Of a stretch of 50,614 nt of DNA, positions 15,809 through 25,719 are shown piece after piece. The DNA comes from DATMNI01 sp035570275 (lineage in GTDB: Bacteria; Acidobacteriota; Terriglobia; Bryobacterales; Bryobacteraceae): the NCBI GenBank assembly GCA_035570275.1, contig DATMNI010000085.1:1-50614 (forward strand). Reading direction: 5' to 3'. How positions within the stretch are numbered: position 1 is the first letter of the stretch; every line of letters starts with the position of its first letter. Under the pieces are notes generated by a model. The model did not search any database. It was not told the DNA's origin and was given only the letters and a program-made list of their open reading frames with translations. Made by a program: the position numbers and the translations under genes.

Positions 15809-18800
15809 GCAAATGGATGCCGCGCCGGCGCATTCTGCGGATCGCCGGCGTATTGGCCGGCTTGATCGTCGCCCTGGCAGTGGCCGGCATTCTGGTATTG
15901 CAGAGCTCCTGGTTTTTCGAAAAGGTGCGCCATCTGATCGTCGGCGCCGTGGAGACCGCCAGCGGAGGCCGGGTGGAAATCGGCGCCTTCCGTTTCGATT
16001 GGAAGCGTCTGCGCGCGGAGGTGGACGGGTTCGTAATCCACGGCACGGAGCCAGCCGGCAAGCCGCCGCTGCTTCGCGCCGGCTCGGTGGCCCTCGGCCT
16101 CAAAATCGTTTCCGTATTTAAGCGCGATTTCGATATTCAGTACCTGGATATCACCGATCCCCGGATTTACCTCATCGTCGGTTCCGACGGCCGGACCAAC
16201 GTGCCTGAACCCAAGGTCAAGCCCGTCAAGCCCGCCGCCCCACGCCCGCCGCTCGAGACCATTCTCAATCTGGCGGTGGGCCGCTTCAACGTGACCCGCG
16301 GCGTCTTCGAGGTGGAATCCCACGGGCCGGCACCCCAGGGTCAAACACCATTTGCCGCGCGTGGCCAGAATCTCAACGTCACGCTGGCGTATGACCGCAT
16401 CACCCCGGCCGGCCCGCGCTACCGCGGCTCAATCTCGGTTCAGCCGCTCGACGCGCAGGCGGGCGGCTACGGGCCTGTACCGTTCAACGTGGCGCTCAAC
16501 GTCACCATGGAGCGCAACCGCGTCGGCATCGATTCGGCCAGGCTGACATACGCCACTAACCAGATCGATATTTCGGGCGTCATCGAAGACCTGACCTCAC
16601 CGCGCGCCGCCTTTCGGTACGATGCCAAAGTCTCCGTCCCGGAGGTGATGCGGATCGTGCACGTGAAGGAACTGCCACACGGGGTCGCGCAGGTTTCGGG
16701 CAGCGCCACCTGGACCGCGGCGGCCGGCCTTTCGCTCATCGGCAAATTGCATGCCGTGGGGGTGGAATACCGCGACGCATTTCTGCGCCTCGCCAGCTTT
16801 CGTGCCGATGGATCGGTCGCCGCCGGCGCTCATGGGGTTGACGCCAGCGCGCTGCGCATTTCGGGCGACTACGTCAATGGGGACCAGCGCACGCCGGTGG
16901 AAGGCAATATTGCCAGCTTCGCCCTGCGGGGCAAAAATATCGACCTGGGCGGCGTGGCGCTTAGCAGCCTGGGCGGCAGTTTCCTCGGTGAGGCCAGTCT
17001 GCGCGATCTGAACCGGTATCAGGTGGACGGCGAGATCGAAGGCTTGGCCGTGAAACGCGCCTTCGCCCTGTTCGACACCGCGGCGCTGCCGTGGGACAGC
17101 CGCGCCTCCGGCCTGGTGCACCTGGAGGGCTCGTTCCATCGCGCCAAGGATTTGCGCATCGCCGGCAACATCACCCTCTCACCGGCGGCTCAGGGCGACC
17201 CGGTTCATGGGCAGGTCATCGCCAACTACATCGCCGATTCCGGCACTCTCGATCTGGGCCGATCCACCCTCACCCTTCCTCACTCCCGTGTCGATTTCTC
17301 CGGCGTTCTGGGCCGTCAGTTGACCGCCCACCTGGAAACGAGCGATCTTCAAGACCTGCTTCCGGCGCTGGGCGAGAGCGCTGCCAAGCTTCCCGTGAAG
17401 CTGCAGAATGGCGCCATGGTTTTCGATGGCACGGTTACCGGGAAGCTGGACAGCCCGCAAATCGCGGGGCACACCCGCGCGACGGGCGTGGTGTATTCGG
17501 ATGAAAGCGTGGATTCGCTGGAGGCTGACGTGACGGTTGGGCCGCACGGCTTGCGCGTGCAAAATGCCGCGGCGACGCGCGGCGCGCTGCGGGTTCAGTT
17601 TAACGGATCGCTGGCAATGGATGACTGGAAAATCCCGGACACCAGCCAGATTGCCGGCCGCGGAACCCTTCAGAACACCGCGCTGGCCGACGTGGCGTCG
17701 CTGGCGAAGGCGAGTGCGAACGTGAAGGACCTGGGCCTCGCCGGCACCCTCAGTGGCTCCGCTGAGATCTCCGGGACTGTTGCTGATCCGCACGTCTCCG
17801 CCGATTTCGAAGTGGCCAAAGGGTTGTACCGTGACGAAGCTTTCGACCGTCTCAGCGCCCACGTGAATTACTCCGGCCGCACCATTGCGATCACGGCGGC
17901 GCAGATAGCGGCCGGCCCGAAGCAGATCCAGTTGGCCGCCACCTTCGACCATGCCGCCGGCCGCTTCGACACCGGTCGCCTGCGCTTTCAAGTGACCACC
18001 AACACCATCCCCCTGGAACAGATTCACACGCTCCAGGAAGCCCGTCCGGACGCCAAAGGCACGGTACAACTCACGGCCAAAGGCGACATCGATCTGGCGC
18101 CGCCCAGCAACGGCGAGGAGGGCTATCGCATTCACGACCTGCACGCCAACGTGGAGGCCAAGGGCCTGCAGTTGACAGGGCAGGCACTGGGTGACGCCAA
18201 CCTGACGGTGGACTCGCAAAACCAGGTTCTTCGCGCCCACCTGGTCTCCGATCTGGCCCACTGCGACATTCGGGGCGATGGCCAGTGGCGGCTGGAGGGC
18301 GACTACGAAGGCAGCGCCAATGTCACGTTCACCAAACTCGACCTGGCCGAGTTGCGCGAGTGGATCTCCCCTTCACCGGATAGCAGCGCCGGCAGGTTCG
18401 TGGGTTCGGCCGAAGGCGAGGTGCGGATTACTGGGCCGGCCCTCAAGCCGAAGGCCATGAAGGCCGAGTTGCGCATCGGGAAATTCGAGATTGGCCCCGC
18501 CCCCGCGTCCGGTCTGGCCGCCGCGCCTCTTACCATTCACAATACCGTGCCGATGGTAGTGAGGATGGCGAATTCGGTCATCACGGTGGATACGGCCCGC
18601 TTGACTGGCCGCTCCACGGACCTGTCCCTCACCGGCCGGATTTCGCTGGAACAGAAGAGCCCTCTGGATCTTCGCGTGAACGGCCATCTGGACCTCGCCA
18701 TCCTGCAGGATTTCAGCCCTGACCTGATCTCCTCTGGCACCGTGAACACGGATGCGACCATCCGCGGCGCCTTCAGTTCCCCGCAGGTTAACGGCCGCCT

Positions 18801-19956
18801 GGAATTCCAGAATGCCGCATTCAACCTGGCCGACGTGCCGAACGGCATCTCCAAGGCCCAGGGCGTGATTCTCTTCACCGGCGATCGGGCCACCATCCAG
18901 AGCCTGAAGGGCGAGACTGGCGGCGGCGAAATCGAACTCACCGGGTTTACCCTCTTCGGCGCCGGCCCGCTGGTCTTTCGCTTGCACGCGCGCGCCCACG
19001 AAGTTCGTATCCGTTATCCCGAAGGCGTGAGCACGGTGGCCGACGCCAGTCTCAATTTCACCGGGACGGAGGAGCGGAGCATGCTGGCCGGTACCATCAC
19101 CATTCTCCGCTCCGGCATCAACCTGCAATCCGATTTCTCCTCGCTGCTGGCCAAGTCCGCGCAACCCGTGCACACGCCATCGGCGCAGCCCGGCCTGGTC
19201 GGGGGAATGAACTTCGACGTCCAGATCGACACTTCACCCGACATCCAGTTTCAAAGTTCTCTCACCGAAAACCTGCAGGCCGAGGCCAACCTGAAGCTGC
19301 GCGGCACGGCCAGCAATCCCGCGCTGCTCGGGCGCATCAACATCACCCAGGGCCAGTTGACGTTCTTCGGCGTCAGCTACTCCATCAACCAGGGCTCGAT
19401 CGCGTTCTACAACCCGGTGAAGATTGAGCCCATCCTGAACATCGACCTGGAAACCAAGGCTCGCGGCATCGACGTTACCTTGACGGTTTCCGGGCCGGCC
19501 ACCAAACCGACCCTGACGCCGCGCTCCGACCCGCCGCTGCAATTCAACGAAATTGTGGCGCTGCTGGCGACCGGCCGGACGCCGACTTCCGATCCGTCCC
19601 TATTGACGCAGCAAAGCTCCGAGCCGCAATCCTGGCAGCAGATCGGCGCCTCCGCGCTTTTGGGGCAGGCGATTGCGAACCCTGTGGCCGGCCGGCTCCA
19701 GCGGTTCTTCGGGGTCAGCAAACTGCGCATCGATCCGACGCTGTCGGGGGTGGAAAATAACCCGCAAGCCCGGCTGACGCTGGAGCAGCAAGTGACGCCC
19801 AGTATCACGTTCACTTACATTACGAACGTGACCACCAGCAATCCGCAGGTGATCAGGGTGGAGTGGGCGTTCTCGAAGCAGTGGTCGGCGGTAGCGCTGC
19901 GGGAAGAGAACGGGCTTTTCGGGCTGGACTTTTTCTATAAGAGACGGTTCAAATAG
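15805..19956 (+). CDS. TamB/AsmA-like translocation and assembly module protein
   Basis: The 1383-residue protein begins with one transmembrane anchor (ILRIAGVLAGLIVALAVAGILVL). AsmA-like N-terminal sequence follows, then a very long repetitive beta-rich region with alternating hydrophobic strands and GSA..I.GT..DP motifs. The C-terminal TamB (DUF490) domain is recognisable by QGQLTFFGVSYSINQGSIAF, NIDLETKARGIDVTLTVSG and the FNEIVALLATG block. Such proteins bridge inner and outer membranes and are linked to lipid or outer-membrane protein transport. The GTG start overlaps the SurA-like stop; ATG 15814 is an alternative start. Length is normal for the family. Confidence 0.92.
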   Translation: MSKWMPRRRILRIAGVLAGLIVALAVAGILVLQSSWFFEKVRHLIVGAVETASGGRVEIGAFRFDWKRLRAEVDGFVIHGTEPAGKPPLLRAGSVALGLKIVSVFKRDFDIQYLDITDPRIYLIVGSDGRTNVPEPKVKPVKPAAPRPPLETILNLAVGRFNVTRGVFEVESHGPAPQGQTPFAARGQNLNVTLAYDRITPAGPRYRGSISVQPLDAQAGGYGPVPFNVALNVTMERNRVGIDSARLTYATNQIDISGVIEDLTSPRAAFRYDAKVSVPEVMRIVHVKELPHGVAQVSGSATWTAAAGLSLIGKLHAVGVEYRDAFLRLASFRADGSVAAGAHGVDASALRISGDYVNGDQRTPVEGNIASFALRGKNIDLGGVALSSLGGSFLGEASLRDLNRYQVDGEIEGLAVKRAFALFDTAALPWDSRASGLVHLEGSFHRAKDLRIAGNITLSPAAQGDPVHGQVIANYIADSGTLDLGRSTLTLPHSRVDFSGVLGRQLTAHLETSDLQDLLPALGESAAKLPVKLQNGAMVFDGTVTGKLDSPQIAGHTRATGVVYSDESVDSLEADVTVGPHGLRVQNAAATRGALRVQFNGSLAMDDWKIPDTSQIAGRGTLQNTALADVASLAKASANVKDLGLAGTLSGSAEISGTVADPHVSADFEVAKGLYRDEAFDRLSAHVNYSGRTIAITAAQIAAGPKQIQLAATFDHAAGRFDTGRLRFQVTTNTIPLEQIHTLQEARPDAKGTVQLTAKGDIDLAPPSNGEEGYRIHDLHANVEAKGLQLTGQALGDANLTVDSQNQVLRAHLVSDLAHCDIRGDGQWRLEGDYEGSANVTFTKLDLAELREWISPSPDSSAGRFVGSAEGEVRITGPALKPKAMKAELRIGKFEIGPAPASGLAAAPLTIHNTVPMVVRMANSVITVDTARLTGRSTDLSLTGRISLEQKSPLDLRVNGHLDLAILQDFSPDLISSGTVNTDATIRGAFSSPQVNGRLEFQNAAFNLADVPNGISKAQGVILFTGDRATIQSLKGETGGGEIELTGFTLFGAGPLVFRLHARAHEVRIRYPEGVSTVADASLNFTGTEERSMLAGTITILRSGINLQSDFSSLLAKSAQPVHTPSAQPGLVGGMNFDVQIDTSPDIQFQSSLTENLQAEANLKLRGTASNPALLGRINITQGQLTFFGVSYSINQGSIAFYNPVKIEPILNIDLETKARGIDVTLTVSGPATKPTLTPRSDPPLQFNEIVALLATGRTPTSDPSLLTQQSSEPQSWQQIGASALLGQAIANPVAGRLQRFFGVSKLRIDPTLSGVENNPQARLTLEQQVTPSITFTYITNVTTSNPQVIRVEWAFSKQWSAVALREENGLFGLDFFYKRRFK

Positions 19957-19959
19957 GGC

Positions 19960-20390
19960 GGCAATGTTCGGGTCCGCGCCACCGAGGTCGGGGATGCGCA
20001 CCTTGCTGCCGCGCGCGTTGCCGTTGGGGAAGTACTGGCGGGCCAGGGTCTGATTGATGTTGGCGCCGGATACGGTGGTATTCCGGAAGGGCGCACCGCG
20101 AGCAGGGCGCCGCGCACGACTTCGGGCCGGCCCCACAGCCGCTTCGCCGCCGGAATCTCGTCCAACGCCACTCCACCGGCTAACGGCAACGATCACCCCG
20201 AGTATTTCGCCGTCCTCCGCATCCCGCTCTTACAAGGAACTACTTCCGGCATCGACTGTATGCGGGCGACCAATTGGCCGTAGTAAGTGGACCGGCCTTC
20301 CCAACTGACGTGCGAGTTCTGATGGACGGGGATGCCGACCGACATGCTATTGTGCGGGTCGTCGCCGATCCGTACACTCGCGTAACCATT
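19960..20390 (-). pseudogene. Decayed fragment of an ADOP-type permease
   Basis: Reading the minus strand, pieces in different frames match the periplasmic region of ADOP (duplicated FtsX/MacB-like) permeases: EGRSTYYGQLVARIQSMPEV first, then LAGGVALDEIPAA, then INQTLARQYFPNGNARGSK. Their order is that of an intact permease, but stops and frameshifts separate them and both membrane ends are missing. The fragment lies back to back with an intact ADOP gene on the other strand. Confidence 0.65.
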
Positions 20391-20423
20391 TCCCTCCCGC
20401 GGAGTATAACGCTTGAGGGCCTC

Positions 20424-22919
20424 ATGGATCGCTATTCCGCCGACATCCGCTACGGTCTCCGCCAGCTTCGCCTCAACCCCATGTTCACACTGGTCGCCGT
20501 GCTTTCTCTCGCGCTCGGCATCGGTGCCAACACAGCCATCTTCCAGCTCATCAACGCCATCCGGCTCCGTTCCTTGCCTGTCGCGAATCCCCAGGAGCTG
20601 GCTTATCTCGACTACGCCCCGCACGCACGCCGAGGCGGCTGGTGGTCCACCCGTAGCGCCACCTTCACCTCTGCCAATTGGGAAAGTATTCGCCAGCGCC
20701 AGGAGGCGTTTTCCGACGTCATTGCCTGGAGCGCCTACTCGTTTAACCTCGTCGCCGAAGGCAAGGCGCGATACGCCGAAGGCCTCTTTGTCAGCGGAGA
20801 CTTCTTCCGCGCCCTCGGTGCCCGCGCCGCTGTGGGCCGCGTCTTCACCGCCGCCGACGATCGCCCCGGCTGCGGCTCACCGGCCGCCGTCATCGGTTAT
20901 TCCTTCTGGCAATCCGAGTTCGCCCAGGATTCCGCGATTACCAGCCGCACCGTGCGCCTCGACGGCCATGTCTTCCCCATCATCGGCGTCACCGCGCCCG
21001 AGTTCTTCGGCGTCGAAATCGGCCACCGCTTCGAGGTCGCCATCCCCCTCTGCTCCGACCCCATATTCTGGGAGCCCGGCAAAAACCGGATCCCCTCGCG
21101 CACCGCCTGGTGGCTCTCCATCATGGGCCGCCTCAAACCCGGGTGGTCCGTCGCCCGCGCTAATGCCCACATCCAGGCCGTTTCCCCAGCCATCATGCGC
21201 GAAAGCCTGCCCGAAGAGTACCGCTCAGAGATGGCCAAAGGCTTCCTGGCCAATAAGCTCACCGTGACCGAGGGCGCCACCGGCGTCTCCCAATTGCGCC
21301 GCCAGTTTCAGGACCCCCTTTGGCTCCTCCTCGCCACCACCGGCCTGGTCTTGCTGATCGCCTGCGCCAATCTCGCCAATCTTCTTTTAGCCCGCGCCAG
21401 CGCCCGTGAGCGCGAAATCGCCATCCGCCAAGCCATGGGCGCTTCCCGCTCGCGCATCGTTCTGCAGCTCCTTTCCGAAAGCATGCTTCTCGCCCTCCTC
21501 GGCGCCGCCATGGGCATGGGCCTCGCCGCCCTGCTCAGCCGCAGCCTGGTCGCCTTCCTCACCACCGAGCGCAACCGCATGTTCGTTGGCCTCGGGCTCG
21601 ATTGGCGCGTCCTCGGTTTCACCGCCGGCACCGCCATCCTCACCTGCGTTCTGTTCGGCCTCGCCCCCGCGCTGCGCGCCACGCGCGTCGCCCCCGCTGC
21701 CGTCATCCGCTCCGCCGGACGCGGCCTCACCGCCGGCCGTGAGAAATTCAGCCTGCGCCGCCTCCTGGTGGTCGCGCAGGTCGCCATGTCCCTGGTCCTC
21801 CTCGTGGGCGCGCTCCTCTTCGTCCGCAGCCTGCGCAACCTCCTCGCCATCGATCCCGGATTCCGCCCCGAGGGAATCATCGCCGTCCGGGTCGACTATC
21901 GCGCCGCTCACATGCCCAAGAACCGCATGACCGAGATCCGTCGCCGGACACTGGATAAACTCTGGCAGCGCACCGGCGCCATCTCCGCCGCCGAGGTCGA
22001 CATGACCCCCGTTGGCGGAGGCGGTTGGGACCAGAATGCCTGGGAGCCCGGCTATGGCGGCCCGAAGCTCGACGTCCTGTTCAACCGCACCGGACCCGGC
22101 TACTTCCGCACCATGGGCATCCCTTTCGTCGCCGGTCGCGATTTCGATCCGCACGACGATCTCGCCGCGCCCAAAGTGGCCATCGTGAACGAGCAGTTCG
22201 CGCGCAAAATCTTCCAAGGCAAAAATCCCATCGGCCGCACCTTCCGCCGCGAGGAGTTCGGCGACATCCCCGATTCCCAATTCCTCGTGGTCGGTCTGGT
22301 CCGCAACACCAAATATTACGAGCTCCGCGAAGATTTCCAACCCGTTGCCTATGTTCCCGAAGCGCAGAACCAGCAGCCGGGCACCGGCGCCACGTTTGTC
22401 CTCCGGACCAATGCCCCGCTCGGCGAGTTCTACCATAACGCCACGGCCGCCGCTGCCGAAATTCATCCCGAAATCGGTGTCGATTTCACCGTGCTCACCA
22501 CCCAGATCCAGAACTCCCTAATGCGCGACCGCCTGATGGCGGCTCTCGCCGGAGCCTTCGGCCTGTTGGCGGGTGTGCTCGCCGTCCTCGGATTATATGG
22601 CGTCATTGCCTACATGGTGGCGCGTCGCCGCAACGAAATCGGCGTCCGCATCGCCCTCGGCGCCACCCGTGCCCGTGTGGTCGGCCTGGTCCTCCGCGAG
22701 GCGACTCTGCTCCTCGCGCTGGGCCTCATCATCGGCGTCGGTTTCGCCGCCTGGGCCGGCCGCACCGCGGCCTCCCTCGTCTACGGCATGAAGCCCGGCG
22801 ACCCCCTGACCCTGGGCGCCGCCGTCGCCCTCCTCGCCCTGGTCGCGCTCGCCGCCAGTTACGCCCCCGCCTCACGCGCCTCCCGCCTTCAACCCATGGA
22901 CGCCCTCCGCGAAGAGTAA
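20424..22919 (+). CDS. ADOP-family ABC transporter permease
   Basis: From ATG 20424, with GAGGG five bases upstream, the product is 831 residues. The order is an N-terminal DIRYGLRQLRLNPMFT segment with a first helix (VAVLSLALGIGANTAIFQLI), a MacB-like periplasmic domain, an FtsX block of three helices around 21300-21700 (LLATTGLVLLIACANLANLL, AREREIAIRQAMGASR), a fourth helix, a second periplasmic domain and a second FtsX block near the C-terminus (RRRNEIGVRIALGATRARV). This duplicated permease layout is characteristic of Acidobacteria. No ATPase gene is adjacent. Many family members sit beside PadR regulators, but none is seen here. The frame is open upstream to 20274, over the decayed relative. 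Confidence 0.93.
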   Translation: MDRYSADIRYGLRQLRLNPMFTLVAVLSLALGIGANTAIFQLINAIRLRSLPVANPQELAYLDYAPHARRGGWWSTRSATFTSANWESIRQRQEAFSDVIAWSAYSFNLVAEGKARYAEGLFVSGDFFRALGARAAVGRVFTAADDRPGCGSPAAVIGYSFWQSEFAQDSAITSRTVRLDGHVFPIIGVTAPEFFGVEIGHRFEVAIPLCSDPIFWEPGKNRIPSRTAWWLSIMGRLKPGWSVARANAHIQAVSPAIMRESLPEEYRSEMAKGFLANKLTVTEGATGVSQLRRQFQDPLWLLLATTGLVLLIACANLANLLLARASAREREIAIRQAMGASRSRIVLQLLSESMLLALLGAAMGMGLAALLSRSLVAFLTTERNRMFVGLGLDWRVLGFTAGTAILTCVLFGLAPALRATRVAPAAVIRSAGRGLTAGREKFSLRRLLVVAQVAMSLVLLVGALLFVRSLRNLLAIDPGFRPEGIIAVRVDYRAAHMPKNRMTEIRRRTLDKLWQRTGAISAAEVDMTPVGGGGWDQNAWEPGYGGPKLDVLFNRTGPGYFRTMGIPFVAGRDFDPHDDLAAPKVAIVNEQFARKIFQGKNPIGRTFRREEFGDIPDSQFLVVGLVRNTKYYELREDFQPVAYVPEAQNQQPGTGATFVLRTNAPLGEFYHNATAAAAEIHPEIGVDFTVLTTQIQNSLMRDRLMAALAGAFGLLAGVLAVLGLYGVIAYMVARRRNEIGVRIALGATRARVVGLVLREATLLLALGLIIGVGFAAWAGRTAASLVYGMKPGDPLTLGAAVALLALVALAASYAPASRASRLQPMDALREE

Positions 22920-23406
22920 TGACACAAAACCGCTCACCGCATCGCCATCCGTGCGTAGATGCGCTCCCACTGATCGTTGAAGTTGCCCCGGCGTTCAGGC
23001 ACGGCGGCCCGCCGGCGGAGGTGCACGCGGATCAGCGGGCTTCCGGCTCCTCGATGCGGACCGGCAGCCGTAAGCGGCCGGCTCAATCTGGACGGAAATT
23101 CCGGCGCCGTTCCATTGGCGGCCTTCGCGGGTGAGCGGTACGGGACGCTTGCGAGGGAAGCGAGACGGGTCAAGCGGGCGCTGGATATCGACAAAGCTGG
23201 CTGCGGCGCGCCCCCCTCGGGCAGTTCAAACCGCCCGTCGCCTGGGCGCGCGTGCCGTCGGGATCGTCGTGTTATGCGCGCCAGCGCGCCGTCGTCGATC
23301 TCGAGCCGGACCACGGCGCGCGGCTGCAATGGGCCACCGGCCTGCGGCGCGCCCAGCTTTCTCTTCGAGCGAGTACTAATAGAGGCTTGCCGAAAGTATC
23401 CGCCAC
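22920..23406. other. Gap with possible degraded minus-strand gene
   Basis: About 490 bases follow the permease. A minus-strand frame (23329-22934) ends in FNDQWERIYARMAMR, which reads like a real protein C-terminus, and starts with VVRLEIDDGALA, but the middle is Arg/Pro-rich and shifts frame. I suspect a decayed gene and cannot assign a family. No hairpin or promoter stands out. Confidence 0.35.
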
Positions 23407-24177
23407 CTAGAGCATCAGATCCGAGAACGGCTGCGGGCTGACGTTACAGACTCCTTCGAACGGATTGTCCGTGTCCTCCATCACCAGATATGCCAGAAAC
23501 AGAACCACGGAGAGAAGAACAAAGCAGGACACACCGACCAGCCAATGGTGAAACGGGTAGACGAAAACCAGCAGTACCAGCGCCCCGGCCATGGTGTCGA
23601 CCAGCCGGACCAGAGTCGGCGGAATCCGCGTGAGGCTCTTGGTGACTCGTTCATCGCGGTGCTCCCCTGCTTGCCGCGCAATGTCTATCAGCCTCTGGTG
23701 AATCGCATCCTCCGCTGGACCGGCCGGAAGCGTCCGGATCACGGCGTCCATCAGCTCCGAAAAGCATTTCTCCGTGGGCTTGTCTCTTCTGCGGCCGCCC
23801 AGAGCCCGCCACTCGGATTTCAAGACGCTGCGGGAATAATCCGCCACACCGCGGCGGATCTTGTGATCGGCGTCCGGATTGAGATGCTCACTGAACCGAA
23901 GCAAATCGTTCAGCGAGTTGCATTCGCGCATCACGAAGTTCTCCACGTCGGTAAACTGGCTCCAGATCACGAAGATCACAAACGCGAACATCACCGAGTA
24001 GATGCTGCCCACCAGAAGAATCACGGTGTTGAGACCTTCGGCCTCATGCGCCATGAAATCATAGAAACCCGTGGTGCGCAGCACCCAGTAGGCCAGCACC
24101 GCCGCTGTCAGCTTGCCGACCAGCTTCAACACCCGTTGCGAGATTGCCGACCAGCCCATAAACCCCAGCTTTAGCAT
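23407..24177 (-). CDS. DUF4239 (bestrophin-like) membrane protein
   Basis: The 256-residue protein has N-terminal hydrophobic segments at about 20-35 and 50-72, a central helical cytoplasmic region and two more helices at about 190-235. It fits DUF4239: an ENFVMRECNSLNDLLRFSEHL motif after the second helix and a closing DTDNPFEGVCNVSPQPF motif. DUF4239 proteins are distantly related to bestrophin channels; transport function is unproved. It is divergent from the TIGR03435 gene. Confidence 0.88.
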   Translation of the reverse strand: MLKLGFMGWSAISQRVLKLVGKLTAAVLAYWVLRTTGFYDFMAHEAEGLNTVILLVGSIYSVMFAFVIFVIWSQFTDVENFVMRECNSLNDLLRFSEHLNPDADHKIRRGVADYSRSVLKSEWRALGGRRRDKPTEKCFSELMDAVIRTLPAGPAEDAIHQRLIDIARQAGEHRDERVTKSLTRIPPTLVRLVDTMAGALVLLVFVYPFHHWLVGVSCFVLLSVVLFLAYLVMEDTDNPFEGVCNVSPQPFSDLML

Positions 24178-24227
24178 AGCTTGGGTAGTGCCACGGAGGT
24201 TCGTCCGGAAACCAAAGCCGCTGGTGA

Positions 24228-24287
24228 ACTCCTAAACTTTTAGTTGACAACGCTCGTTTTCCCGGCGCATACTCCTAAATAGTTAGG
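24228..24287 (+). promoter_or_regulatory. Promoter with paired operator-like repeats upstream of the TIGR03435 gene
   Basis: TTGACA (24244-24249) and CATACT (24268-24273) are spaced by 18 bases, a good sigma-70-type promoter. The direct repeat ACTCCTAAA occurs at 24228-24236, just before the -35, and at 24271-24279, at the -10; the start points are 43 bases apart, about four helical turns. The second is part of an inverted repeat CCTAA-N4-TTAGG (24274-24287). The layout suggests a dimeric repressor bound at both boxes. Confidence 0.6.
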
Positions 24288-24416
24288 ACGTGTGGCGCTC
24301 ACCTTGCCGAATAAGCCGGGTTGGCGGCACGGCGGCGCAAGGCGGCTGCTGGTGGGCCTTAGCGTGGCGCTGAATCTGACTCGTCCAAAATCTTGAATCC
24401 AGGAGATCAGCGCCGG

Positions 24417-25304
24417 ATGACGCGAACCATTGCGGGAACTCTCTTGATCGTTTGTGCCAGCGCCACAGCGCGTGGGCAAGCGGCGGACGCATCGCCGCAA
24501 TTTGAAGTAGCTTCCATAAAGCCCGCTCCACCGCCGAGTGGGATGTTCATCCGGACCACCTTCACCGGCGGACCTGGAACGCCAGACCCAGGTCTCTTCA
24601 ACTGTGAGAACTGCAGCCTTTCCATGCTTGTCATGCGAGCGTACGATCTGAAGGATTACCAGTTTTCGGGTCCGGACTGGACGCAATCCACACGATTCAA
24701 CATCTCCGCGAAAATACGGGGAGGAACCACCAAGGAACAGTTCCGCCTGATGCAGCAAAACCTGCTCGCGGAACGCTTCAAGCTGACGTTCCATCGCGAG
24801 AAGAAGGAAATGCCAGTGTACGTGCTGATAGCCGCCAGGAATGGACCAAAGCTGAAGGAGTCAGTGGCAGCGACTCCGCCCTTGGATGGCGGCCCGGCGG
24901 ATGGTGGCCCGGCGCCGCCCGCATCGCGACCCCCTGGCCTACCCAAACCCAAAATGGATGCCAACGGATTCCCGATTCCGCCCGGCCGCGGACCCATGAC
25001 GATGGTCATCCCAAACGGCCACGCCACAATGCGCTCCGTCGAGGAATCCATGGCCGAGTTTGCCGGGAGATTGTCGGATCAGTTGCGCCGTCCAGTCTCG
25101 GATGCGACCGGCTTGAAGGGAAGATACGATTTCACTCTGAACTGGGTCATGGATGGACCGGGATACTCCACCGACGATCTAGCTCCGGGACCCACCATCT
25201 TCGGCGCACTGCAAGAACAACTGGGCCTCAAGCTCGAACAGAAAAAAGGCCCGGTGGATGTTTTGGTGGTCGACCGTATCGAGAAAGCTCCCACCGTGAA
25301 CTAG
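24417..25304 (+). CDS. TIGR03435-type soil-associated exported protein
   Basis: From ATG 24417 (AGGAG at 24402) the product is 295 residues with a signal peptide (MTRTIAGTLLIVCASATARG). It has the family landmarks: FEVASIKPA soon after cleavage, a central FRLMQQNLLAERFKLTFHRE block with MPVYVLIAARNGPKL, and the ending GLKGRYDFTLNW..LGLKLE..VLVVDRIEKAP. The family is greatly expanded in Solibacter-type genomes and its function is unknown. A proline/glycine-rich insert of about 45 residues contains a 15-base duplication (24885-24914) encoding DGGPA twice. The 3' end overlaps the convergent apaG stop by three bases. Confidence 0.92.
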   Translation: MTRTIAGTLLIVCASATARGQAADASPQFEVASIKPAPPPSGMFIRTTFTGGPGTPDPGLFNCENCSLSMLVMRAYDLKDYQFSGPDWTQSTRFNISAKIRGGTTKEQFRLMQQNLLAERFKLTFHREKKEMPVYVLIAARNGPKLKESVAATPPLDGGPADGGPAPPASRPPGLPKPKMDANGFPIPPGRGPMTMVIPNGHATMRSVEESMAEFAGRLSDQLRRPVSDATGLKGRYDFTLNWVMDGPGYSTDDLAPGPTIFGALQEQLGLKLEQKKGPVDVLVVDRIEKAPTVN

Positions 25305-25684
25305 TGAACCGTGTACCGGGCTCTCAGCCCGAATGGCGCGATCTCGATATCGAACTGGTTCCCGCCCGCGCCCACCATTTGATAAGTGCCGCGCATCATA
25401 CCAGTGGGTGTCGGGAGAGGGCACCACGACGAGTACTTGAACGACTGGCCCGGCGCCAGGACCGGCTGCTCACCAATCACGCCGGGACCTTTAACCTCTT
25501 CGACGTGGTCCAGGGCATCGGTGATGATCCAGTGCCGGCTGAGAAGTTGAACCTTCCCGGTTCCCTGATTGGTGATGCGCACCGTGTACTGGAACACCCA
25601 TTGGCCCTGTTGAGGCTTCGAGTTTTCGGGCGAGTGCTGCGCGAGAACCTCGACGCGGACATCGTTCGTAACGGCATCGGACAT
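25301..25684 (-). CDS. apaG: ApaG protein
   Basis: From ATG 25684 (MSDAVTNDVRVEV) the product is 127 residues, the usual size. The ApaG/DUF525 fold is recognisable: FQYTVRITNQGTGKVQLLSRHWIITDA, then the GxGVxGxxP loop (GPGVIGEQPVLAPGQSFKYSS) and GTYQMV near the end. ApaG is an immunoglobulin-like single-domain protein linked to cation homeostasis or nucleotide binding; the mechanism is unclear. An ATG ten codons upstream (25714) is also open. A strong palindrome lies just upstream of both starts. Confidence 0.94.
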   Translation of the reverse strand: MSDAVTNDVRVEVLAQHSPENSKPQQGQWVFQYTVRITNQGTGKVQLLSRHWIITDALDHVEEVKGPGVIGEQPVLAPGQSFKYSSWCPLPTPTGMMRGTYQMVGAGGNQFDIEIAPFGLRARYTVH

Positions 25685-25719
25685 AGGCGGGTATTCCGTT
25701 CGAAGATCGGTCATAGTGA

